Source of the DNA: an uncultured Alistipes sp.
GTDB lineage: Bacteria; Bacteroidota; Bacteroidia; Bacteroidales; Rikenellaceae
Reading direction: 5' to 3'
NCBI GenBank assembly: GCA_900770585.1
Contig: CAAGKW010000027.1
Coordinates: 1-9,911, forward strand
DNA length: 9,911 nt
Shown here: positions 1 through 6,004 of the stretch, piece by piece
How the letters are laid out: every line of letters begins with the position of its first letter
How positions within the stretch are numbered: the first letter of the stretch is position 1
Translations under genes and position numbers: made by a program
The notes under the pieces: model-generated
Seen by the model: only the letters and a program-made list of their open reading frames with translations
What the model was told of the DNA's origin: nothing
Database searches by the model: none

Positions 1-43
1 GAATTGTGAATCTCTCTGCCTACCTCCAACCTCACCCACACAC

Positions 44-86
44 AAAAAAACAAACGGCGGCACCCTCAGTGGGCACCGCCGTTTTT
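44..86 (-). terminator. Rho-independent terminator, probably bidirectional
   Basis: A stem of 9 bp (52-60 pairs with 76-84, AAACGGCGG with CCGCCGTTT) continues, after a 2x2 mismatch, into CCC (63-65) paired with GGG (71-73) around the loop TCAGT. Read on the minus strand the stem is followed by G and then seven T (plus-strand A 44-50), which is the right layout to end transcription 22 bp after the ppiD-like stop codon. On the plus strand the stem runs into five T (82-86), so it could also stop a transcript arriving from the left. The 43 bp to the left hold nothing I recognise. Confidence 0.88.
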
Positions 87-107
87 GTATGATTGAGCGT
101 CGTTCGA

Positions 108-2177
108 TTAGAAGAACTTAACGCGCAAATCCTCAATCTTCGAACCCTCGTAGAGAGCCTGATTCATACGCTGTGCAGCCTGAGCCTCAGCCATAGCCTG
201 CTGGCGTACGCGCTCAGCCTCAGCGGTCTGATTCTCAGCCTCGACAACCTGATCAACTACGATGACGTAAGCACCGGTCAGGTCGTTGATGGGCTGCGAA
301 AGCTCGCCCTCAGCGCTCTTAGCGATAGCACCGATAGTGCGGGGAGCGATGCCGATACCGTCGATATAGAAACCGTTAGCGGTTACGTTCTCGAACTGAC
401 CAACCTCTACGCCCAGCGCTGCGGCAGCCTCCTCGATCGACTTACCTGCCAACTGCGAGCGCAATACCTCGAACTTCTTCTCGTTGAGAACCATCGGATA
501 GATCTCGTTGTAAACCTGGTTGATAGTAGCGAACTCCTGGTCGCGCTGCTCGGTTACGATAGCAACAACGTAGTCGCGCTCAACGGTATAGATCTCCGAA
601 ACCTCGCCAACCTCAGCGTCGAATGCCCAACGAACGATCGAACGCGAGTCGTCGCCCATACCTGCCATCTGGCGGTCGGTGTTCATAATGCGAGCCACGC
701 GAGGAACAACTGCGTACTCCGAAGCTGCGGCGTTGAACTTCTCAACCGAGCCCTGAGCTGCAACGCTGAACTGGTTTGCAACCGAGTGGATCTCCTTCTC
801 GGTCGAGGGGCTTGCCATAATGGGGTAGGTGATCGTAGCCACCTGAGCCTTCATCACGGGAGCGTCCTTGCGATCAACGCGAACAATGTAAACTACCTGA
901 CCCATATCAACCTTGAAGAACGAACCCTTCGAAGCCTTGTCGATCTCAGCACGGAACTGCTCGGGATAAGCCGAGTAGGGCATTACACCCAGCTCGCCAC
1001 CCATCTCAGCGGTAGCGCGATCCTCCGAGAACTCCATTGCCAGAGCAGCGAAGTTTGCACCGCCCTTAGCAGCAGCCATCAAGCTGTCAGCCTTAGCAGC
1101 GTTCTGAGCCAGAACGATATAGCTTACGCCAACCGAGTCGGGCATCGAGCGCACGTCGGTTACGCGCGAGATGTGATATACGTCGTTCTCCAATACGGGA
1201 CCATAAACCTGCGAGCGATCCTTGCCGAAAGCGATAGCGGCCATCTCAGCCGACAGAGCCTCACGCGAGTAGTAAGCCTCATCAACGGTCTCGCGGCTCT
1301 TGCTCTTAGCGTAGATCATAGGCTCCTCGGTTGCAGCGAACTCAGCAGCCATCTTCTCTACCTCGTTAGCGGCAGCCAGACGGTCGTCGTCGGTAGGCTC
1401 AACCTCGAATACTACGTACGATACCGAGCGCGAAGGCATCTGCTTGAACATCTTCTTGTGCTCGTTGTAGTACTTCTCAACGTCAGCCTTCTCGACCTTC
1501 ACCAGCGAGTCAGCCACCTGCATATAGTTCTGACCAACCCAACGGCCCGAGAATGCCTTGTTAGCAGCGGTTACGCCTGCTGCAACCTCCAAGTCGTTCA
1601 CGAATACGCCCTTCGATACCAGACCAACGTACTTCTCCATAGCGCGCTGAACCTGAGCGTCGTTCACCAACATCTCGTAGCGCTGCATCATCAGCGGACC
1701 ATACTGCTGGTCAGCAGCGGCTGCGTTCAGGTAGTTCACAACCTCCTCGGGCGAGAACATACCGGTCTGCGGGTTGGTGAATGCCGAAGCGATGATGGGC
1801 GATACGTACTGACCCGAGATCAGCTCGATACGCTCCTCGTTGGTCACATTGATACCCATCTTGTTGAAACCGGGCTGGATAGCATACTGGTTGAGCAGCT
1901 GCTGCCAAGCCATATTGTGAACAGCCTCCTGCGCCTCGCTCGACGAGTAGTCCTGACCGCTCATTGCGCTCAGGTTGTTCTGCGTTGCGTCGAAGATGTC
2001 CTGATAGTGGGTGTAGGTGATTTTCTCACCGTTGATTTCAGCGACTTTGGGATCCTGGCTACCCATCATACCGCCGTTCTCGAATGCCAACGAAACGATG
2101 AACATCAGCAGCGCGCCGCCGATGAAGATCGTCAAAAACAGACCACCTTTGGTCCTAAGAGTGTTTAATCCTGCCAT
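108..2177 (-). CDS. ppiD: PpiD/SurA-like periplasmic folding factor (parvulin-type peptidylprolyl isomerase family)
   Basis: This 689-residue protein is anchored in the inner membrane and should help exported proteins fold in the periplasm. The N-terminus has the PpiD layout: a short basic start (LRTKGG, residues 7-12), one membrane helix at about 11-32, then a SurA-N-like chaperone region beginning with AEINGEKIT (46-54) and running to about 240. The clearest parvulin-like domain is at about 346-436. The two histidines expected in an active parvulin appear as Tyr353 (VSYIVLA) and Tyr430 (VYIVRV), so it may be a chaperone without isomerase activity, as is known for the parvulin domain of E. 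coli PpiD. Similar parvulin-like ends recur near 323-341, 523-542 and 623-643. The C-terminal 645-675 is an Ala/Glu/Gln-rich helix. E. coli PpiD has 623 residues. The ATG is preceded by an A/T-rich leader without a Shine-Dalgarno sequence. The gene uses no TTA, CTA or TCA codons, which suggests high expression. It is the last gene of the cluster. The family is sure; the symbol is by resemblance. Confidence 0.9.
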   Translation of the reverse strand: MAGLNTLRTKGGLFLTIFIGGALLMFIVSLAFENGGMMGSQDPKVAEINGEKITYTHYQDIFDATQNNLSAMSGQDYSSSEAQEAVHNMAWQQLLNQYAIQPGFNKMGINVTNEERIELISGQYVSPIIASAFTNPQTGMFSPEEVVNYLNAAAADQQYGPLMMQRYEMLVNDAQVQRAMEKYVGLVSKGVFVNDLEVAAGVTAANKAFSGRWVGQNYMQVADSLVKVEKADVEKYYNEHKKMFKQMPSRSVSYVVFEVEPTDDDRLAAANEVEKMAAEFAATEEPMIYAKSKSRETVDEAYYSREALSAEMAAIAFGKDRSQVYGPVLENDVYHISRVTDVRSMPDSVGVSYIVLAQNAAKADSLMAAAKGGANFAALAMEFSEDRATAEMGGELGVMPYSAYPEQFRAEIDKASKGSFFKVDMGQVVYIVRVDRKDAPVMKAQVATITYPIMASPSTEKEIHSVANQFSVAAQGSVEKFNAAASEYAVVPRVARIMNTDRQMAGMGDDSRSIVRWAFDAEVGEVSEIYTVERDYVVAIVTEQRDQEFATINQVYNEIYPMVLNEKKFEVLRSQLAGKSIEEAAAALGVEVGQFENVTANGFYIDGIGIAPRTIGAIAKSAEGELSQPINDLTGAYVIVVDQVVEAENQTAEAERVRQQAMAEAQAAQRMNQALYEGSKIEDLRVKFF

Positions 2178-2242
2178 AATAGCTTTTTTATTTTATATTA
2201 TTTTTGTTTCGATTCGTCTTCGTTAGGTTACGAAAAAGCCCC

Positions 2243-2274
2243 CAAAGATAGTAAAAATCTGTGAGTTCTCACAA
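2243..2274 (-). promoter_or_regulatory. Candidate Bacteroidota-type promoter for the ppiD-like gene
   Basis: On the minus strand TATCTTTG (2243-2250) matches the Bacteroidota -7 consensus TAnnTTTG exactly. A TTG (2272-2274, in context ATTGTG) lies 21 bp upstream, where the -33 box TTTG is expected at about 19-21 bp. Transcription would start near 2238, giving a leader of about 60 nt before the ATG at 2177. This fits the 173-bp gap between this gene and the CNNM/CorC gene and suggests that the ppiD-like gene can be transcribed on its own. The assignment rests on motif and spacing only. Confidence 0.55.
2260..2273. repeat. 14-bp palindrome between the promoter boxes (possible operator)
   Basis: TGTGAG (2260-2265) and CTCACA (2268-2273) are perfect inverted arms around a 2-bp centre. 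After a 2-bp mismatch on each side the symmetry resumes as AAAA (2254-2257) against TTTT (2276-2279). The dyad sits in the spacer of the candidate ppiD promoter and touches its -33 box, the position of a typical repressor or activator site. Binding by a protein is an inference; I do not recognise the site as that of a known regulator. Confidence 0.45.
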
Positions 2275-2311
2275 TTTTTCGCCCATCAAACACTATATTT
2301 TATATACGATC

Positions 2312-2334
2312 GGCCGTTTTTTTCGCTCTCGGCC
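2312..2334. repeat. Small inverted repeat after the CNNM/CorC gene
   Basis: GGCCG (2312-2316) and CGGCC (2330-2334) can form a 5-bp GC stem with a 13-nt loop, starting 17 bp past the CNNM/CorC stop codon. On the minus strand no T-tract follows, so it is not a standard terminator. It could be an mRNA end structure or chance. The rest of the gap between 2178 and 2350 is A/T-rich leader and promoter sequence. Confidence 0.25.
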
Positions 2335-2350
2335 CAATTTTCAGTGCAAT

Positions 2351-3610
2351 TTAGTGAGTTTGGATCTTGATCTTCACCAGCTCGATACGCGACTGCGATG
2401 TGCGTAAAACCTTGATCTGCTTGCCCGCGATCATCACCGTCTCGCCTGCCGAGGGGATGCCCTCGTGGTGGTAGATCACATATCCCGCCAACGTATCATA
2501 CTCCTTGCTCTCCTCGATTCCGAGGTCATATTTCTCGTTCAGGTACTCCACTTCGAGGCGTGCCGAAAGCACAAATTCGTTATCCGAAATGCGCTTTTCG
2601 ACCATATCCTGATGGTCGTGCTCGTCCTCGATCTCGCCGAAGATCTCCTCCAACATATCCTCCAACGAGATGATACCCGCCGTACCGCCAAACTCGTCGA
2701 TAACCACTGCGATGTAGCTGCGACGCTTGATGAAGTCGGTCAGCAGGCGCTGCAACGGCATCGTCTCGGGCACATAGTTGACCTTCATCATCACCTCCTG
2801 CAACGTCTTGGGGTTGTTGAACAGACTCTTCGAATTTACGTATCCGATGATATTGTCGATCGTATCCTCATAGACGAAGATGCGCGAGTATTGGCTCTCG
2901 GCAAAGTGTGCCGTCAGCTCCTCGATCGGGCAGTCGGCCTCGACCGCCTCGACATCGACACGCGGCACCATACAGTCGCGCACGGCAAGGTCGGGAAATT
3001 CCAACACGTTCTGGAACAGCTTGATTTCGTTCTCCTCGTGCTCGGCGTCGGTCGTATCTTCGAGCAGCATTGCCAGGTCCTCGCGATCGAATTGCTCGAT
3101 CTCGCGACGGTCCTTCACCTTCTGCCCCAAAAGCCTGAGAATCAGATATGAAATACCCGTCGTCAGCTTGGCAATGGGGTAGAGCAGAATATAGAACAGA
3201 TAGATCGGAATAGCGAACGTACGGAAGTAGAAATTGGGGTTGAGTTTGAACATCGACTTGGGGATAAACTCGCCCACGAAGATGACGATTAGGGTCGAGA
3301 GTGCGGTTTCGAGCAGTACCGATCCGTTGGCAACGCTCTCCCAACCGAGTGCCGAGCCGATCACTTGGATCAGCGTGGACATATAGAGCGAGTAGATGAC
3401 CAGCGCGATGTTGTTACCGACCAGAATCGAGGTGATATATTGGCTCGAATTGCGCATAAAAATATCCGCAATGAGGTCGAATGTTCGGCTCTGTTTACGG
3501 TCGATTTCGGTTTTGAGTCGGTTGGCGCTGACGAAGGCGATCTCCATACCGGAGAAGAACGCCGACAGCGTCAGCATTATCAAAACCACTATTATCGAAC
3601 TTACGATCAT
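2351..3610 (-). CDS. CNNM/CorC (HlyC) family membrane protein with CBS domains
   Basis: This 419-residue inner-membrane protein has the complete CNNM/CorC layout. Residues 1-160 form the transmembrane DUF21/CNNM domain, with hydrophobic segments near 3-20, 60-82, 98-115 and 131-160 and the family signatures SGMEIAFVSANR (20-31), GNNIA (65-69) and EFIPKSM (114-120). A paired CBS module, which binds adenine nucleotides in relatives, covers about 210-330 and contains CMVPRVDV (213-220) and the diagnostic VIDEFGGTAGIISLEDMLEE (303-322). The C-terminal CorC_HlyC domain spans about 340-415. Family members are linked to Mg2+ or other divalent-cation efflux; the old name hemolysin does not describe a proven role. 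GldE of gliding Bacteroidota is a homologue, but nothing here points to gliding. The ATG at 3610 begins directly with the first membrane segment and has a purine-rich AGAGAG just before it. The gene lies 139 bp after lptC, and no promoter is visible between them, so cotranscription is likely. Confidence 0.93.
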   Translation of the reverse strand: MIVSSIIVVLIMLTLSAFFSGMEIAFVSANRLKTEIDRKQSRTFDLIADIFMRNSSQYITSILVGNNIALVIYSLYMSTLIQVIGSALGWESVANGSVLLETALSTLIVIFVGEFIPKSMFKLNPNFYFRTFAIPIYLFYILLYPIAKLTTGISYLILRLLGQKVKDRREIEQFDREDLAMLLEDTTDAEHEENEIKLFQNVLEFPDLAVRDCMVPRVDVEAVEADCPIEELTAHFAESQYSRIFVYEDTIDNIIGYVNSKSLFNNPKTLQEVMMKVNYVPETMPLQRLLTDFIKRRSYIAVVIDEFGGTAGIISLEDMLEEIFGEIEDEHDHQDMVEKRISDNEFVLSARLEVEYLNEKYDLGIEESKEYDTLAGYVIYHHEGIPSAGETVMIAGKQIKVLRTSQSRIELVKIKIQTH

Positions 3611-3692
3611 CTCTCTATTGTTTGCTTTGTAATTGATTGTGTGCCAGCCTTTTTTGTTTAGGCCTCGGCATCAAATGTCTGCCCCGTTTTCG

Positions 3693-3710
3693 AGTAGCAG
3701 GGCGGCTACT
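3693..3710. repeat. Inverted repeat in the lptC to CNNM/CorC gap
   Basis: AGTAGC (3693-3698) and GCTACT (3705-3710) are perfect 6-bp arms around the 6-nt loop AGGGCG. No T-tract follows on the minus strand, the coding direction, so it is unlikely to end the operon transcript. It could be a processing or stabilising hairpin that sets the relative amounts of the two messages. I see no ORF, promoter motif or other signal in the rest of this 139-bp gap. Confidence 0.35.
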
Positions 3711-3749
3711 AAACTTCTTTTTTCGGATAACGCTCAGCGCGAAACAGCC

Positions 3750-4556
3750 TTATTGCTCCATCAATTTGAGCGGCTGTCGTTCGACTTCGCGTTTGGGTTC
3801 GTCACGACGCGTTTTCGATGGCGTCGGGGTGGGTGAATTGTAGTTTGGGCGTCGCTCGGTCGGGGTGTTTACCGGTGCCAAATGCGAACGATTGTGATTG
3901 CCTCCAATCGTGTTGGGATTCACCTTGCGTGAGTCGGTCGGGACTGAAATTGTGCGATCCACTGCGGTCGAATCCTCTGCGCGGTTGGGGTCGGCATCGA
4001 CCCACATACGGCCGCGATAGCGACGGAAGTGCCAATCGTTCATCTCCTCGTCCGATTCGAAACCCTCGCCAAACCAATAGTCGTCGCCCATCAGCACCTT
4101 GCAATCGACATTCGAATAGATGCGCTTTGACTTTTGGTCCCAGAACAGCTGTTGGGTGTAGAGTGTCTGACCTTCACCATTTTTGGCCACGACATTACCC
4201 TTCACCTCCCACAGTTTTCGCTGTTCGTAGAAGATGGCGTAGTTGGCTGTCAGGTGCGACTCGATTTGTGTTGTGTCGCCCTCGCCTTTATAGGTTGTGA
4301 TGTCGATACCCTCGCGGAACTCCATATAGGGGTCCTTAGCGAGTTTGTATCCCTCCATCAGCGGGGTTTGGAAACGGTATGCCTTAGCTCCATTCTCGGT
4401 GGTGATCATCGTCAGGTTGATGCTATGTTCGGTCATAATAGTCTCGTCCGACTGCGCCTCGACCGTTTGTTCGCCACCACAGGCAGTAAGCAAGATAGCA
4501 CTCCCCACGATGGAGAGTGCTACCAATGCATATTTACTATATTCCAAACCTCTCAT
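3750..4556 (-). CDS. lptC: LPS export periplasmic protein LptC (lipoprotein form)
   Basis: LptC links the inner-membrane LptBFG transporter to the periplasmic LptA-type bridge that carries LPS to the outer membrane. The 268-residue protein starts with a lipoprotein signal peptide: a hydrophobic stretch at 10-24 and the lipobox LTAC, giving a lipidated Cys26. E. coli LptC is instead held by a membrane helix. The LptC/OstA-type beta region spans about 45-188, with the family pattern in ANYAIFY (104-110), LWEVKGNVVAKN (115-126), LYTQQLFWD (132-140), a Ser149 strand and YWFGEGFESDE (160-170). From about 190 to the end is a Pro-, Thr- and Arg/Lys-rich tail that looks disordered and makes the protein much longer than the usual length of about 190 residues. 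The ATG at 4556 is the first start giving a full signal peptide; it lies 25 bp after the TPR gene stop, so the two are surely cotranscribed. The product name is well supported, although sequence identity in this family is low. Confidence 0.88.
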   Translation of the reverse strand: MRGLEYSKYALVALSIVGSAILLTACGGEQTVEAQSDETIMTEHSINLTMITTENGAKAYRFQTPLMEGYKLAKDPYMEFREGIDITTYKGEGDTTQIESHLTANYAIFYEQRKLWEVKGNVVAKNGEGQTLYTQQLFWDQKSKRIYSNVDCKVLMGDDYWFGEGFESDEEMNDWHFRRYRGRMWVDADPNRAEDSTAVDRTISVPTDSRKVNPNTIGGNHNRSHLAPVNTPTERRPNYNSPTPTPSKTRRDEPKREVERQPLKLMEQ

Positions 4557-4561
4557 TCGGA

Positions 4562-4594
4562 ACTTGAAACGATGTTTCAGATTACTTGAAACGA
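4562..4594. repeat. Interlaced direct and inverted repeats at the TPR-lptC junction
   Basis: ACTTGAAACGA occurs twice, at 4562-4572 and 4584-4594, spaced by 22 bp. Between them GTTTCA (4574-4579) is complementary to TGAAAC in both copies (4565-4570 and 4587-4592), so the message can form one of two competing 6-bp hairpins. One includes the TPR stop codon (4582-4584); the other lies just before the lptC ATG. The second copy of the direct repeat encodes the last TPR residues (RFK). This could affect translation of lptC, or be a short duplication with no function. Confidence 0.45.
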
Positions 4595-5922
4595 ACGGTG
4601 GTCGAAGTACCAGCAGCCAAACCGCACTTAACGGTGTAGCCCTGACCAGCCTTCAAGTCGTTGAAGAAGCCGTCCTCAGCAGTGGGGAAACCACCACGGT
4701 AAGCGCCCATCATCTTGTTAGCAACCTCGACGATGTTCTTCATCTCGTCGTCAGCCTCCATCAACTTGCTTGCCTGCGACATCAGGTCGTATGCTGCCCA
4801 ATATACTGCGTTCTTGTCGATACCCTGGCAACCGCCGGTAGTAGCAGCGTAAGCCTGAGCCAAGAAGAAGTATGCCAAACCGTTCTCGGGGTTGTGCTCG
4901 CGAGCGGTCTTAGCAGCCTTAGCAGCCTCCGAGTAGTTGTTCTGAGCGATCTCCAGACCTGCGATACGCGAGTAGAGCTTCGACAACTCGATAGGCTCGG
5001 TAGTGTTGCCCAGCACGTCGTTGATATACTTCAATGCCTTCTGGTTGTCGCCACGGTTCTGGAATACGTTAGCCAGGAAGTCAGCGGTTGCAGCCGAAGG
5101 CTTCACAGCGTGCTGCTTCTCAGCAACCTCGATATAGAACTCATTCTCACCGCAATCCTTAGCGCGCGACATCAGACCGAATGCACGCTCCAACAGAGCC
5201 TGATCCTCGGGAGCAGCCTCCAACTTCGAGCGGAACAACTTCTCCAAGTTCTCGCACTTAGCAGCGCCGCTCTGACCGAACAATGCCTCCAAGTCGCCCT
5301 TAGCCTTCTCGTCAGCTGCAACCATAGGCTCGTACTTCTCGTAAGTATCCAGAATTACGTCAGCCTCAACCTCCATAAAGGTCTTGTAGTCCTCAACCAA
5401 CTCCGAGAATGCCAATACGATGAACTCGGGATCTGCCTCTGCACCGCAAGCCTCAACAGCCTTAGTCATAATGTCGCGTACACCTGCGCGATCGTCATAC
5501 TTGTAAGTCAGGTACTCACGAGCTTTGAGGGGGTAGGTGGTCTTGATGCCGAACTTAGCGTGATCACCGAAGTACTCCATACGCTGATCGTAAACGTGCA
5601 GCAGCGAGTCTACCAACTCAGCCTTCTTTGCAGCGTCCTTCTCAGCAGCGATACGGCCCTTGTAAGCGGTTGCACCGTAGATGTAGATGTTTACGCTTGC
5701 CTTGGGGCACTTTGCAACTACCTCGGGATACATACGAGTAGCCTCAGCCCAGTTACGGTTAACGTAAGCGTCCTTGTAGAAGTTGTAAAGAGTAATGTTC
5801 TCCTTACGCTCCTCGGGAGTGTCGCCGTACTTTGCGAATGCGGGGTTGCTGAAATCCTGAGCGGAAACAGCCATTGCAGCGATCGAGAACGCTGCCACGA
5901 GCAGTGATTTCAAATTTTTCAT
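4582..5922 (-). CDS. Secreted tetratricopeptide-repeat protein, function unknown
   Basis: The 446-residue product carries a clear Sec signal peptide (KNLK, hydrophobic core 6-19, cleavage expected at AVSA-QDF between 21 and 22), so it should act in the periplasm or at the outer membrane. The mature part is almost wholly alpha-helical. TPR-like helix pairs are clearest at about 279-306 (FLANVF ... GDNQKALKYI) and 313-361 (SRIAGLEIAQNNYSEAAKAA ... PENGLAYFFLAQAYA); weaker ones fill 45-110 and 165-260. The C-terminal end is different: GFPTAEDGFF (411-420), then GQGYTVKCGL (427-436) and TTVRFK, probably a small beta element. I recall similar ends in Bacteroidales proteins encoded next to lptC. 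TPRs bind other proteins, so an adaptor or scaffold role in envelope assembly is an inference from the context. The gene avoids TTA, CTA and TCA throughout, a sign of high expression. It lies 82 bp after the barrel gene with no clear promoter between, and 25 bp before lptC. Confidence 0.88.
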   Translation of the reverse strand: MKNLKSLLVAAFSIAAMAVSAQDFSNPAFAKYGDTPEERKENITLYNFYKDAYVNRNWAEATRMYPEVVAKCPKASVNIYIYGATAYKGRIAAEKDAAKKAELVDSLLHVYDQRMEYFGDHAKFGIKTTYPLKAREYLTYKYDDRAGVRDIMTKAVEACGAEADPEFIVLAFSELVEDYKTFMEVEADVILDTYEKYEPMVAADEKAKGDLEALFGQSGAAKCENLEKLFRSKLEAAPEDQALLERAFGLMSRAKDCGENEFYIEVAEKQHAVKPSAATADFLANVFQNRGDNQKALKYINDVLGNTTEPIELSKLYSRIAGLEIAQNNYSEAAKAAKTAREHNPENGLAYFFLAQAYAATTGGCQGIDKNAVYWAAYDLMSQASKLMEADDEMKNIVEVANKMMGAYRGGFPTAEDGFFNDLKAGQGYTVKCGLAAGTSTTVRFK

Positions 5923-6004
5923 CTCTTTGAATAGGTTAAATTTTGATTATCTTATTATTTTTCAAGTTTGCGTTATAGTGTTGCTTTGCAGCCATTTGCG
6001 CGTG

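Noticed and set aside
93..2168. 691-codon open frame on the plus strand opposite the ppiD-like gene
   Set aside because: It is codon-aligned with the real gene and stays open only because that gene lacks TTA, CTA and TCA codons. Its translation is Leu/Ser/Val-rich low-complexity sequence with no recognisable domain, while the minus-strand product has a clear PpiD layout.
2254..2279. The dyad before ppiD as a terminator of the CNNM/CorC gene
   Set aside because: Its core can form only a 5-bp hairpin (TGTGA-GAAC-TCACA) that is weak and A/T-flanked, and it coincides with a perfect -7 box at proper spacing. A regulatory site is the better reading, although a weak attenuating role cannot be excluded.
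2868..3344. 158-codon open frame on the minus strand inside the CNNM/CorC gene
   Set aside because: It lies in another frame within the conserved CNNM and CBS regions, and its Arg-rich translation has no recognisable motif.
4345..5907. 520-codon open frame on the plus strand opposite the TPR gene and part of lptC
   Set aside because: It arises from the same codon-bias effect. It crosses two well-supported genes on the other strand and resembles no protein family.
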